A stretch of 64,000 nucleotides of DNA from CG2-30-51-40 sp041753575 (GTDB lineage: Bacteria > Desulfobacterota > DSM-4660 > Desulfatiglandales > Desulfatiglandaceae). Position 1 is the first letter of the stretch, and the number at the start of each line of letters is the position of its first letter. The notes under the pieces were generated by a model that worked only from the letters and a program-made list of their open reading frames with translations, did not search any database and was not told where the DNA came from. Shown piece after piece: positions 33,273-41,596 of this stretch. The position numbers and the translations under genes are program-made. The stretch is taken from NCBI GenBank assembly GCA_041753575.1, contig JBGSUA010000063.1, positions 1-64,000 on the forward strand, read 5' to 3'.

Positions 33273-34220
33273 TTATGATCCAGTGCGAGTTACCCCACTT
33301 CTCTCGGGGTTTCCGTACAAACCAATCAACTTGAAAAGCTCATCGGCGATCCAGATTGAACTCGAAACCAGGACTACCAGGAGCCAATCGCCCAGGGAAA
33401 GCCCGGTGGTACCGAAAAGCTGCTGCCCGATGGGGCTTTGGACGGCCCCGATCTGAAGGAGGAGTGCGACTCCCACACCCAGCAAGACCCAGCGGTTGCT
33501 GAAGACTCCTAGGGAAAAGACCGACCGGAAGGCCGCGCGCGCGTTGAAAGCCTGAAACCACTGGAACGCCGCGAGCGCCGTGAAGGCGATAGTTCGAGCA
33601 TAATCCAGCCCGCCCTCTTCCTTGGAGTACCAGAAAAGCCCAATCGTTCCAGCGGCCATTATAGGTGTGAGCAGGGCCATACGCAGGGCTACAACACGGT
33701 CAATGATGAATTCCTTCGGATCCCGCGGAGGTCGTTTGAGGATGTCGGCATGTCCCGGTTCCATACCCAGGGGCACGGTGCAGGCCCCATCCGTTACCAG
33801 GTTGACCCAAAGGACCATTACCGCAGTCAGGGGCAGATCCAGCCCTATGACCAGGGCCGCGACCAGGCTCAGTATCTCGCCCAGGTTGGTAGCCAGGAGA
33901 AAAAAGACTACCCGCTTGAGATTGTTGTAGATGACGCGTCCTTCTTCCACGGCATGCACTATAGTTGCGAAGTTGTCATCCGTCAGGATCATATCGGCCG
34001 CTTCTCTTGCCACCTCAGTTCCCGCTATGCCCATGGCAATACCGATATCCGCTCCCTTGAGCGCAGGTGCGTCGTTTACACCATCGCCCGTCATGGCCAC
34101 AATGTGCCCTTTTTCCTTGAGGGCTTCCGTCCCTCAAGACCCTGACATGGGGAGAGGCCATCCTGCGCAGTGCGGCGAGCGCTCCCTCGGCTCTCCATTC
34201 CTGAATGAAACCAAGCAATA
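33273..34220 (-). pseudogene. P-type cation-transporting ATPase with large internal deletion
   Basis: On the minus strand 33273-34127 encodes the intact C-terminal third of a Ca2+/cation ATPase: EALKEKGHIVAMTGDGVNDA with the hinge Asp pair, then the Cation_ATPase_C membrane helices (VVFFLLATNLGEILSLVAAL, LWVNLVTDGACTVPLGMEPG) to a normal end. Immediately upstream (34126-34215), in another frame, lies an actuator-domain piece (LGFIQEWRAEGALAALRRMA, then HVRVLRDG). In a normal pump about 470-500 residues separate these pieces, including the phosphorylated DKTGT motif and the nucleotide domain. A deletion of about 1.4 kb plus frameshift explains the junction at 34126-34131. The pump cannot work. 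Confidence 0.85.
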
Positions 34221-34359
34221 GGTGTAACTTTTTGGTAACGATTCTGAAACAGCTGCTCATGGCGCTTATGACGCCTATCAGAGCTGACGGCATAGCCTGT
34301 TAGGATAAAACTCAGCACCGTAGCAACTTACCTAACCAGAGTTCCCTATTTCACGTCCT

Positions 34360-34758
34360 TTATTTCACACTGAACAGCTTTAGCCCAGGAACCGATTGAA
34401 AGTGCTCATCCAGTGTAAATAGATAAACCTTGTAATGAAGGCATATCTGGGCAATGAGGACGTCCATGGGCGGAATAGTAACGCCCCTCCCGCGCAATGA
34501 CGCATCCAACTCGCCAGCCAGGTCCCAGACAGCCTCATCAAAAGGCAGACGAAGCAGGGCGTCAAACAATGACAGGATCTTTTTGCGCTCCTCAGCTCGA
34601 ATGCCCCGTTTGATTTCGAACAGGACCGGCCCACACGTCAGGACGCGGTCATCGTTGAGTAAAGCTTGCGTCCCTGCAACGATTTCCGGTGTCTTGCCGC
34701 GCAGCGCATCAATCCATACGGAAGTGTCCAATAAAACCGGTTCAGTGTTGTCTGTCAT
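34360..34758 (-). CDS. vapC: PIN-domain toxin (VapC-type ribonuclease)
   Basis: A small Mg-dependent RNase of the toxin-antitoxin type. The start at 34758 (MTDNTEPVLLDTSVWIDALR) overlaps the antitoxin end by 17 bp. The PIN acidic residues are visible: Asp in VLLDTSVWIDALRG, Glu in GPVLFEIKRGI, Asp in TIPPMDVLIAQICL, and Asp in LFTLDEHFQSVPGL. The 132-residue length is normal for VapC. The upstream 11 codons of the open frame lie inside the antitoxin gene and have no SD. The pair sits amid decayed genes and looks intact. Confidence 0.9.
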   Translation of the reverse strand: MTDNTEPVLLDTSVWIDALRGKTPEIVAGTQALLNDDRVLTCGPVLFEIKRGIRAEERKKILSLFDALLRLPFDEAVWDLAGELDASLRGRGVTIPPMDVLIAQICLHYKVYLFTLDEHFQSVPGLKLFSVK

Positions 34759-34993
34759 CTTGCCGTCCTGTCTCTTCCAGCCATTGTGCACGCCTCATAT
34801 CGGCTTCGTTGCTTTCCTGAACCGATTTCTCATCAACTTCAACAGTTCCGAGGAGACTCGCAAGTTGCTTCAGCTTTGCCCTCCTGATTTGGTCCTTTAT
34901 CGCCGATGCGACAGCTGCGGTCTTGCTTTTTGCATTGCAATACTCCATTAATTCCCTGACCATTTCTTCATCTAAAGTGACCGTTGTTCTCAT
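34742..34993 (-). CDS. vapB: Ribbon-helix-helix antitoxin (VapB-type)
   Basis: The 83-residue protein begins MRTTVTLDEEMVRELMEYCN, a ribbon-helix-helix DNA-binding N-terminus in which the first strand inserts into operator DNA. An acidic C-terminal tail (TVEVDEKSVQESNEADMRRA) would wrap the toxin. The start at 34993 is chosen because GGAGG lies just before it; an upstream extension is possible but unsupported. It precedes the PIN toxin in the usual antitoxin-first order, with a 17-bp overlap ensuring coupled translation. A perfect 7-bp inverted repeat at 35022-35039 upstream is the likely autoregulatory operator. Confidence 0.87.
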   Translation of the reverse strand: MRTTVTLDEEMVRELMEYCNAKSKTAAVASAIKDQIRRAKLKQLASLLGTVEVDEKSVQESNEADMRRAQWLEETGRQDDRQH

Positions 34994-35021
34994 GATGGCC
35001 TCCAACACATTTATTAGATGT

Positions 35022-35039
35022 ATATTTTGTGTAAAATAT
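35022..35039. promoter_or_regulatory. Candidate operator of the vapBC pair
   Basis: ATATTTT (35022-35028) and AAAATAT (35033-35039) form a perfect inverted repeat with a 4-bp centre. It lies 28 bp upstream of the antitoxin start on the minus strand and overlaps an A/T-rich promoter-like stretch. Ribbon-helix-helix antitoxins usually bind such a repeat to repress their own operon. Confidence 0.55.
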
Positions 35040-35156
35040 CCACACAAGTCAATGGAATTATCTCATGGCAAACATGAGCAGACCCTCTATGGCTGGTTCC
35101 CCTCAAAGAGCCATAGCCTGGATTGCGGTGACGGTTCCTTTTCACTTGCCCCACAA

Positions 35157-35838
35157 GTCGGGGTGAGGTGATAAGGTTCCTGCTGGGCACGATCCAGTTG
35201 AATATCATGAAGGCGAAAATAAAGGCTGTAACCCCGGTCACAAGGGAGACCCGAAGCGAAAATGCATAGTTCACGAGATCCACGATCATCTCCTTGTCCT
35301 GGCTGTGCGCGGGTTTGACCCTGAGCAACGAAAAGACATCCCCAATGGTGCTTCGACCGTCCCTTGCGATGATCGGGCGATGACAGTGCAAATAACGATT
35401 GTGTTGTTCCCGGTTGAAAAGCGCATCCCGGATAAACTCGTCCTAATCCAGGACCATTCCGGGCACATCTTCCATGTCTGCAAGAACAATCCATTTCCTT
35501 CCGGAGCGGCAGTCGCGACTGAGGAATTCATCGGAAACACCTCCCCTGATGTCCGGAAATATAGGTCTGCCATTCACGAACGGGAGTCGAAGGATACTGA
35601 CCAGGAGAAAATTGCCGTTCCTTCTTAGCGAAAGGACCCGTTCCGCGTCCTTGTTGCCCTTTGCGGCCTCAATTCGAAGTTCCAGTTTGTTGATCGTGAA
35701 AAAGCCACATTGAGTGCGTTCAACACGGCCTACTGTGATAAACAGAGCGCGATTCCAATCAATGCATGAAGTGCCATGGGTCAAAAACCTCCACACCTTC
35801 GGTTTCGGCTCAGCCACCGCGTGAAAGCGGAAAAACAT
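35157..35838 (-). pseudogene. CNNM/CorC-like DUF21-CBS membrane protein, degraded
   Basis: Minus-strand pieces of one DUF21-CBS protein remain in a single frame. KLELRIEAAKGNKDAERVLS and NGNFLLVSIL come from the DUF21 membrane domain. The frame then jumps to the C-terminal CBS region (FVNGRPIFPDIRGGVSDEFL, CRSGRKWIVLADMED), implying a large internal deletion. An in-frame TAG at 35443-35445 interrupts VLD-DEFIRDALFNREQ, and the frame then continues through CHRPIIARDGRSTIGDVF. A further stretch near 35157-35270 (LVTGVTAFIFAFMIFNW) resembles a DUF21 helix out of order. Such proteins act in Mg/Co or other ion handling. This copy is not functional. Confidence 0.72.
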
Positions 35839-35850
35839 AAAAAGGGATGC

Positions 35851-36222
35851 CTAATCCTGATGAGGTTCGGTCCGTTCCCTTTTTGCGATGAGCCAGTAGG
35901 TAATGCCGAGCGCAAGAACCACCATGCCAGTGGCCATGACATGCTGATAGCTGATTTCTGAAAAATCAAAGACAATCACTTTTCTGGCAATGGCCATAAG
36001 CGCGGTGGCAGCCACCAGCTTCACGTGGATGATATCGTCCCTTAAGTAAAGCGTGATATTCAAGAAGATTTCAACGGCAATGAGCACAGCGAGAAATGCG
36101 CCGAAGGTTTCAAGGATGTCCGCCATTTTCAAGATCATAAAGGGAGGCTCCACGAGATGCCGGTAAATGACCCATACGACATCACCGATTCCCCAAGGTG
36201 AGCAGGCACTCTCCTGCATCAA
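35851..36222 (-). CDS. PsiE-like phosphate-starvation-inducible membrane protein
   Basis: A 123-residue membrane protein of the PsiE family (function unknown; induced by phosphate starvation in E. coli). Three to four hydrophobic segments are visible: FGAFLAVLIAVEIFLNITLY, VKLVAATALMAIARKVIVFD and VMATGMVVLALGITYWLI, with the family-typical LRDDIIHVKLVAATALMAIA. The N-terminal part (WVIYRHLVEPPFMILKMADI) also matches. The first 10 or so residues may be read-in from a junction, because the upstream sequence is the tail of a broken alcohol dehydrogenase gene overlapping this start by 4 bp. The gene may have lost its own promoter and start. Confidence 0.72.
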   Translation of the reverse strand: MMQESACSPWGIGDVVWVIYRHLVEPPFMILKMADILETFGAFLAVLIAVEIFLNITLYLRDDIIHVKLVAATALMAIARKVIVFDFSEISYQHVMATGMVVLALGITYWLIAKRERTEPHQD

Positions 36223-36344
36223 ACGGGAAATGTAATTACAAACTTGATAATCTTGTCTTCCTTGGAGGCCATCATAGAGAACGCCCGTTCGATCTGATCA
36301 AAGGGAAGTGTGTGGGTCGTCACTGGCAAATCCGATTCACGTGT
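36219..36344 (-). pseudogene. Zinc-type alcohol dehydrogenase, C-terminal remnant
   Basis: About 40 codons on the minus strand read DLPVTTHTLPFDQIERAFSM, then MASKEDKIIKFVITFPV and a TGA at 36219-36221. This is the terminal strand-helix-strand of medium-chain zinc alcohol dehydrogenases, whose hallmark is THTLPFDQIERAF. The catalytic and cofactor domains are absent. Above about 36345 the frame loses similarity, so the break lies there. Confidence 0.65.
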
Positions 36345-36880
36345 TGTGTCGCAGGTTGCGCTGTCTCTCTTGAAGGGAGCTGATACCAGGCAGCAATATA
36401 CCGGATTGACAAGGACAACTGATTCAGCACTTCCTTACGAAAAGCGGCAATGGCCGCTTCCGGCACCTGGGGAGTGGTGTTATTAATGTATCGGTTCAGA
36501 TGCTTTTCAGGAAATAGGCGGTTCAGAAAACGGGGGGGGGTCGGGAGCAAGGGGAAGAAAATCATCACGCCCATGATGTTGATACGGGGACAGTAAGCCC
36601 CACCGTTTCCTCTGTAACGCCGGTGAGGGTCAGGATGGACTCGTCCCCCTCCGGGGACGTTCGAGTGTTCTCTGATTTGATGATTAATTAAAGGAAGATG
36701 CCCCGAGAACAGGTGTTAAGACAGGGGGCACGGAGTTTTGTTGGATTTCCTCTTATGGTTGCGATCGTTTGAAAGATCATTTACTATTTGTATGGTGAAT
36801 TCAGCTTGAACACATTGTATGTGTCTTTATCTAATCCTTAGGGTTCCAAATTTATCTATCATCTGAAAAGGGGGTACAAA
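36345..36880. other. Gene-poor gap with scrambled fragments and a run of nine G
   Basis: No intact gene was recognised. A minus frame at about 36370-36490 reads EAAIAAFRKEVLNQLSLSIR, then YIAAW, which weakly resembles the C-terminal helix of malate synthase but is too short to call. Nine consecutive G lie at 36532-36540. The right part holds the promoter of the stress-protein gene. Confidence 0.4.
36806..36833 (+). promoter_or_regulatory. Candidate sigma-70 promoter with palindromic spacer
   Basis: TTGAAC (36806-36811), a 16-bp spacer and TATCTA (36828-36833) form a promoter-like pair upstream of the universal stress gene. The spacer region holds the inverted repeat ACACAT-tgt-ATGTGT (36810-36824), a plausible operator for a dimeric regulator. 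Confidence 0.45.
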
Positions 36881-37777
36881 ATGGCAAAGAAGATTAATAA
36901 GAAGATACTTGTGAGCCTTGACCAGTCGGAGCCTTCCATGGAGGCAGTGAGGTATGTTGCGGGAGTGCCTGATTTCAGGAATTACCAGGTATATCTTCTC
37001 CATATCTTCAGAGGTGTTGCTCCGGAGTATTATGACCTGGGAAGTAATGCCGGTTATGAAACAAAAGTTTCGGATGTGAAACTATGGGAGATACAGGAAA
37101 GAAGGAAGGCAGAGAAGTTGATGGCGGATGCCGTTGGAATCCTTACCAGGGTCGGGTTCCTTGCATCGAATGTGGAGATATTGATCCAGAACAGGGAAAA
37201 GGGAATTGCCGAGGATATCCTCCGCAAAGCAATGAAGGGTTTTGAGGCCGTAGCCGTAGGCAGAAAGAGCATGAGCACGCTCAGAAACATCGTTATGGGA
37301 AGCGTTGCGGCAAAGCTCGTTGAGCGACTTACAGAGATTCCCATTTTTCTGGTCGGAATGACAGTAAACACCAAGAGGTTTCTTATTGCCTTTGACGGAT
37401 CCGATAACTCCATGAGGATAGTTGACTATGTGGGATCAGCTCTCGGCAGGGAGTCAAAGGTCATATTGCTTCATGTGATCAGGGGAAGCGATAAGGAGCA
37501 TCTTAAGGCGGCTGAGACCTTTATCACTCCCCTCCTTGAGCAGGCAAGGACAAGGCTCGTCGAATACGGGATGCCTGCCGAAAATATAAGCGTGAATTTG
37601 ATCAAGGGTGTCTCAAGCAGGGCAGGAACCATCGTATCGGAGGCGGGTGTCCATCACTGCGGAACCATCCTGGTGGGAAGGCGAGGACTGTCCAAGGTCC
37701 AGGAATTCTTCATGGGAAGCGTCAGCAACAAGGTGGTTCAATTGGCCCGCAACATGACGGTTGGGATCATCAACTGA
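36881..37777 (+). CDS. Universal stress protein with two tandem UspA domains
   Basis: The 298 residues contain two UspA folds, at about 1-145 and 160-298. Each opens with a beta strand carrying the ligand-binding Asp (KKILVSLDQSEPSMEAVRYV; RFLIAFDGSDNSMRIVDYV) and closes with the nucleotide-binding loop (VGRKSMSTLRNIVMGSVAAK; VGRRGLSKVQEFFMGSVSNK). The GxxGSVxxK-type motif in both halves suggests ATP binding. Such proteins help survive starvation and energy stress, but the partner is unknown. A GGGGG-type SD precedes the ATG, and a promoter-like pair with a palindromic spacer lies 50 bp upstream. It is convergent with pckA across a shared terminator. Confidence 0.93.
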   Translation: MAKKINKKILVSLDQSEPSMEAVRYVAGVPDFRNYQVYLLHIFRGVAPEYYDLGSNAGYETKVSDVKLWEIQERRKAEKLMADAVGILTRVGFLASNVEILIQNREKGIAEDILRKAMKGFEAVAVGRKSMSTLRNIVMGSVAAKLVERLTEIPIFLVGMTVNTKRFLIAFDGSDNSMRIVDYVGSALGRESKVILLHVIRGSDKEHLKAAETFITPLLEQARTRLVEYGMPAENISVNLIKGVSSRAGTIVSEAGVHHCGTILVGRRGLSKVQEFFMGSVSNKVVQLARNMTVGIIN

Positions 37778-37782
37778 TAAGT

Positions 37783-37819
37783 CTCAGGCCCGGCGTGTCT
37801 CAAGCAGCCGGCACCTGAG
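37783..37819. terminator. Bidirectional hairpin between convergent usp and pckA
   Basis: CTCAGG-CCGGC and GCCGG-CCTGAG arms (37783-37794 and 37807-37819) form a long interrupted stem. A T-rich CGGTTTGTTTTCG follows on the plus strand. It probably serves the stress-protein gene and perhaps pckA on the other strand. Confidence 0.55.
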
Positions 37820-37842
37820 GCGGTTTGTTTTCGCCCGTACTG

Positions 37843-39456
37843 CTAAGAGACTTCAGGGCCCGCATTTCTGACCTCGGGGGACGTCTGATCCCTGAACTGA
37901 GTGAAATTGTCCTGGAAAAGCTTGGCCAGTTTTTTAGCCTTGATGTCATACTCGGATGAATCAGACCAGGTAGCTCGTGGATCGAGCAGTTTCGAGTCCA
38001 GGCCTTTTACTTCAGAAGGCACTAGAAACTTGAAAAAGGGATCAGGCCTGAAGCTGCCCCTTTCCAGCGATCCGTCGAGTGCTGCTTTGAGGAGAAGCCT
38101 TGTGTGCTCGATTTTCATCCGAGACCCGGTTCCGTAAGGGCCACCAGTCCAACCGGTGTTCACGAGCCAGCAGTTGGAATTGTGCTCGCGGATCTTTTTG
38201 GCCAGGAGCTGGGCGTAAACCGAGGGATGGCGGACCATGAAAGGGGCCCCGAAACAGGCGCTGAATGTTGCCGATGGTTCGGTGACGCCTTTTTCGGTTC
38301 CAGCGACCTTGGCCGTGTAGCCGCTTATGAAATGGTACATCGCCTGCGCCTCTGTGAGCTTTGCGATGGGCGGCAGGATGCCGAAGGCGTCGGCCGTGAG
38401 CATGATTATATTATGAGGATGCCCTGACATCTTGGATCGCACTATGTTGGGAAGATGGGTTATTGGATAGGATGCCCTGGTATTCTCCGTCAAAGACGCG
38501 TCATCGAGATCCACTCGCCTTGTGGTCGTGTTCATGGACACATTCTCAAGGATCGTCCCAAAACGGCGGGTGCACTCGTAGATCTCCGGTTCAGCCTGCT
38601 TTGAGAGATGGATCACTTTGGCGTAACAGCCGCCCTCGAAATTAAAGATACCCGTATCGGACCATCCGTGCTCATCATCACCTATCAGGAGTCGGTCGGG
38701 GTCAGCAGAAAGCGTGGTCTTGCCTGTTCCCGATAGACCGAAGAAAACAGCCACGTCCGCGGGATTGTTTTTATTAACATTGGCAGAACAGTGCATTGGA
38801 AGCACCTCTTGAGTGGGCAGGAGGAAGTTGAGGGCTGAGAATATTGATTTCTTTATCTCGCCGGCATAGGCCGTTCCGCCTATAAGAACAAGTTTCTTGC
38901 TCAGATGAAGTGCCACAAATGTGCCGCTTCGCGTATCATCCTCATCAGGGTCGGAGTTGAAGTTAGGGCAGTGCACCACGGTGAAATCAGGGATGAAGGA
39001 CTTGATTGCCTGACGGTCCCTGGGCAGTTGAATGAACATGTTCCTAGCAAAAAGGCTGTGCCACGCGAATTCGGTAATGACCCTCACGCGCTGTCTGTAT
39101 TTCTCATCGGCGCCGGCGTAGCAATCCTGAACAAAGACGGTTTTTCCTCGAAGGTATGCCGCCATCCGCTTATGGAGGGCATGGAATCTTTCCTCGGGAT
39201 ATCGCACGTTGACCTTGCCCCACCAGATATCTTTCGAGGTATTGGGTTCATCCACTATGTACTTGTCTTTGGCAGCTCTTCCGGTGTGCTGCCCCATGCT
39301 CACGACAAGAGGCCCCAAGTGGGCGATCTGGCCTTCGTACCTTCTTATGGAATGCTCATATAGTTCAGGGGTGGAGTTATTCCAGTAAACCTGTCGCAGA
39401 TGGGTGAGGTCCACATTGTCAAGCTGAAAGTCAGGCACAAGGTCTCTGTTTTCCAT
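37843..39456 (-). CDS. pckA: Phosphoenolpyruvate carboxykinase (ATP)
   Basis: This enzyme interconverts oxaloacetate plus ATP with PEP, CO2 and ADP, linking the C4 pool to gluconeogenesis in the cytoplasm. The ATG at 39456 (MENRDLVPDFQLDNVDLTHL) is chosen because AAAGGAG precedes it; the longer frame has no SD. The 537-residue length is standard for the ATP type. Motifs include the kinase-1a loop FGLSGTGKTTLSAD (P-loop at 240-247), the metal-binding IGDDEHGWSD with FNFEGGCYAK, RSKMSGHP, and GPYGTGSRMKIEHTRLLLKA near the C-terminus. It is monocistronic and convergent with the universal stress gene. Confidence 0.97.
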   Translation of the reverse strand: MENRDLVPDFQLDNVDLTHLRQVYWNNSTPELYEHSIRRYEGQIAHLGPLVVSMGQHTGRAAKDKYIVDEPNTSKDIWWGKVNVRYPEERFHALHKRMAAYLRGKTVFVQDCYAGADEKYRQRVRVITEFAWHSLFARNMFIQLPRDRQAIKSFIPDFTVVHCPNFNSDPDEDDTRSGTFVALHLSKKLVLIGGTAYAGEIKKSIFSALNFLLPTQEVLPMHCSANVNKNNPADVAVFFGLSGTGKTTLSADPDRLLIGDDEHGWSDTGIFNFEGGCYAKVIHLSKQAEPEIYECTRRFGTILENVSMNTTTRRVDLDDASLTENTRASYPITHLPNIVRSKMSGHPHNIIMLTADAFGILPPIAKLTEAQAMYHFISGYTAKVAGTEKGVTEPSATFSACFGAPFMVRHPSVYAQLLAKKIREHNSNCWLVNTGWTGGPYGTGSRMKIEHTRLLLKAALDGSLERGSFRPDPFFKFLVPSEVKGLDSKLLDPRATWSDSSEYDIKAKKLAKLFQDNFTQFRDQTSPEVRNAGPEVS

Positions 39457-39767
39457 GGTATTTCTCCTTTTTACCAGATAGAGTTCATGGTGATTGCAAG
39501 GTGGGTGCAAGATGCATTATCAATTCTTAGAGTGGATTTTTCCAGAGCTTCTGTCAACGGCAAATCGGCAGGGCAGGGATCACGCTATGGAGTATTTCGG
39601 TTTACCGGGAAAGGCTTTTCAGGCCTCGAGGTTTGGTCTCGATTTCCAGAGCCCCATGCCCGCGCTAGTCTTAACCGAGATATACGCTTCAAATCCATTT
39701 TTATAATGGTATCATGGAATCTATGAGTAAGCATGTAGAAACTAATTTTGAGGTATCGTAAGCCGGT
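39457..39767. other. Divergent promoter region of pckA and cardiolipin synthase
   Basis: About 310 bp contain the SD and promoter of pckA (minus) and the leader of the synthase (plus). Small frames here (for example 39494-39706) lack an SD and family features. No hairpin or repeat stands out. Confidence 0.4.
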
Positions 39768-41270
39768 ATGAAGGCAAATCCCATCGCCGATTCTCCCTCC
39801 GTTTGCCCCTATCCTCAGTCAAGTGCATCCCATTGGCTCCCGAGCCGCGTTCTAGCGGAGCAGGTCTTTTCAAGGGCCGCAGGCGCCCCTCTTATCGCAG
39901 GAAACGATGTAAAACTCCTAGTTGACGCAAGGGAGAACTATCCTGCCTGGATGGAGCGCCTTTCATCGGCCAAGAGAACTATCCACTTCGAGATGTATAT
40001 AATCTACGATGATGAGGTTGGTCTTGAGTTTGCTGAGATCTTGATGGAGAAGGCACGCGCCGGAGTTCAGGTTCGCCTTATCTATGACTGGATGGGAGGC
40101 ATAGGAAAGGCCTCAAGAGGATTCTGGAAGGCATTGCGCAATGCAGGCGTGGATGTGAGGTGTTTCAACCCTCCACGTTGGGACAGCCCTTTCGGCTGGG
40201 TCTCCAGGGATCATCGTAAGGTAATTATTCTTGACGGTTCCGCGGCTTTTGTAACAGGCCTTTGCATCGGTCAGATTTGGAGGGGATATCCCGGGCGCGG
40301 GATTGAGCCATGGAGGGATACGGGTGTTGAGATCAACGGGCCGGCGGTTGCCGACATCGAAAGGGCCTTTTCAGAGGTGTGGGCTGTTCTGGGAAGTCCC
40401 ATCCCGCCCGAAGAGATACCTTCTAAGGAAAGTATTCTTCCAGTGGGAGATATTGATCTGCGTGTCATTGCTACCACACCAACTACGGCAGGCCTCTACA
40501 GGCTTGATAACCTTATAGCTGCTCTCGCGCGTCGCTCTCTTTGGATCAGCGACGCCTATTTCCTGGGAGTAAGCTCTTATGTGCACGCTCTTCGAGCCGC
40601 ATCGCTTGACGGAGTGGACGTGAGGCTCATGGTCCCGGGTTCCACGGACATACCCTTATTGAGGGCCGTTTCCAGGGCTGGGTATCAACCGCTGCTTGAG
40701 GCCGGGGTCAGGGTCTTCGAATGGAACGGCTCCATGATGCATGCCAAGACTGCCGTGGCAGATGGAGTTTGGGCGAGGGTGGGATCAACAAACCTCAACA
40801 TCGCAAGCTGGATGGGCAACTACGAGCTGGACGTGGCGATAGAAGATCAGGGATTTGCTCGCGCGATGGAAGATATGTTCATCAAGGATCTCGGGAATTG
40901 CACGGAGATAGTCCTCAGCAGGAAAAGCAGAATTACTCGTTCAGGCGCTAGTGCTCGCTCCTCAATTCCTGAGATCAAACTCCATCCAGGCAGTCTCGGA
41001 AGGGCCGGCGCGGGAACGATAAGAGTCGGCTACAGCCTGGGGGCTGCCCTGACCGAGCACAGGCTCCTTGGTCATGCTGAGGCGAAGATTACCGCTTTAG
41101 CCGGGCTGCTGCTCCTCGTTGTATCCGTAGTATGTTTCCTTTGGCCTCTTTCTCTGGTGATCCCTTTTTGCGTCCTTTCCATCTGGATAGCGTTGTCACT
41201 GCTTGTCAGGACCGTCAGAATCTATTTCAAAGACTCAAAAAAGGAGGACAAGCATTTGCCTGGGAAGTAG
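39768..41270 (+). CDS. cls: Cardiolipin synthase-like phospholipase D family protein
   Basis: This protein joins or exchanges phosphatidyl groups in the inner membrane to make cardiolipin, by the two-HKD mechanism. Both motifs are intact: His149-x-Lys151-x4-Asp156 in RDHRKVIILDG, and His325-x-Lys327-x4-Asp332 in MMHAKTAVADG, followed by GSTNLNIASW. The N-terminal half lacks the usual two membrane helices. Instead two hydrophobic segments lie at the C-terminus (AKITALAGLLLLVVSVVCFL, IPFCVLSIWIALSLLV), so it is an unusual topology for a 500-residue Cls. It could also be another PLD-family transferase. The SD is weak. It is followed by a gap and the IS element. Confidence 0.88.
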   Translation: MKANPIADSPSVCPYPQSSASHWLPSRVLAEQVFSRAAGAPLIAGNDVKLLVDARENYPAWMERLSSAKRTIHFEMYIIYDDEVGLEFAEILMEKARAGVQVRLIYDWMGGIGKASRGFWKALRNAGVDVRCFNPPRWDSPFGWVSRDHRKVIILDGSAAFVTGLCIGQIWRGYPGRGIEPWRDTGVEINGPAVADIERAFSEVWAVLGSPIPPEEIPSKESILPVGDIDLRVIATTPTTAGLYRLDNLIAALARRSLWISDAYFLGVSSYVHALRAASLDGVDVRLMVPGSTDIPLLRAVSRAGYQPLLEAGVRVFEWNGSMMHAKTAVADGVWARVGSTNLNIASWMGNYELDVAIEDQGFARAMEDMFIKDLGNCTEIVLSRKSRITRSGASARSSIPEIKLHPGSLGRAGAGTIRVGYSLGAALTEHRLLGHAEAKITALAGLLLLVVSVVCFLWPLSLVIPFCVLSIWIALSLLVRTVRIYFKDSKKEDKHLPGK

Positions 41271-41547
41271 AAATAGGGGTTGAATAACATTGCTATTGAA
41301 GAGTTAGCGAAACTCGGCTATAAAAATCAAAATTTTGATGCAGCAATGAGGGTAAGAAACTGACGCAGGAAGAGAATTGTTGTTTATCTAAAAGGGAGGG
41401 TTGCAAAGTATAATATTCCAGATTTCGTGGTCTTTCCAAAGTCCTTCCCCGCAATGTGGCAGGCAAGGTGCTAAATGGAGGGATAATCCACTGGCATGCC
41501 AGTGGTATGAACAATCGCTTTGCGAGTGATTAGTGTTGGGAAAAAAA

Positions 41548-41594
41548 GAAATCTCCTAAAATGAGAGCGCCAACTACTCACAGAAGGAGATTTC
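41548..41594 (+). promoter_or_regulatory. tnpA SD-sequestering stem-loop
   Basis: GAAATCTCCT (41548-41557) is the exact complement of AGGAGATTTC (41585-41594), which contains the tnpA Shine-Dalgarno (AGGAG) three bases before the start region. In the mRNA this 10-bp stem would hide the ribosome site. It is the known translational brake of IS200. Confidence 0.8.
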
Positions 41595-41596
41595 GG

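Noticed and set aside
36532..36540. Run of nine G as a phase-variable tract
   Set aside because: It lies outside any supported reading frame or promoter, so no switch effect can be shown.
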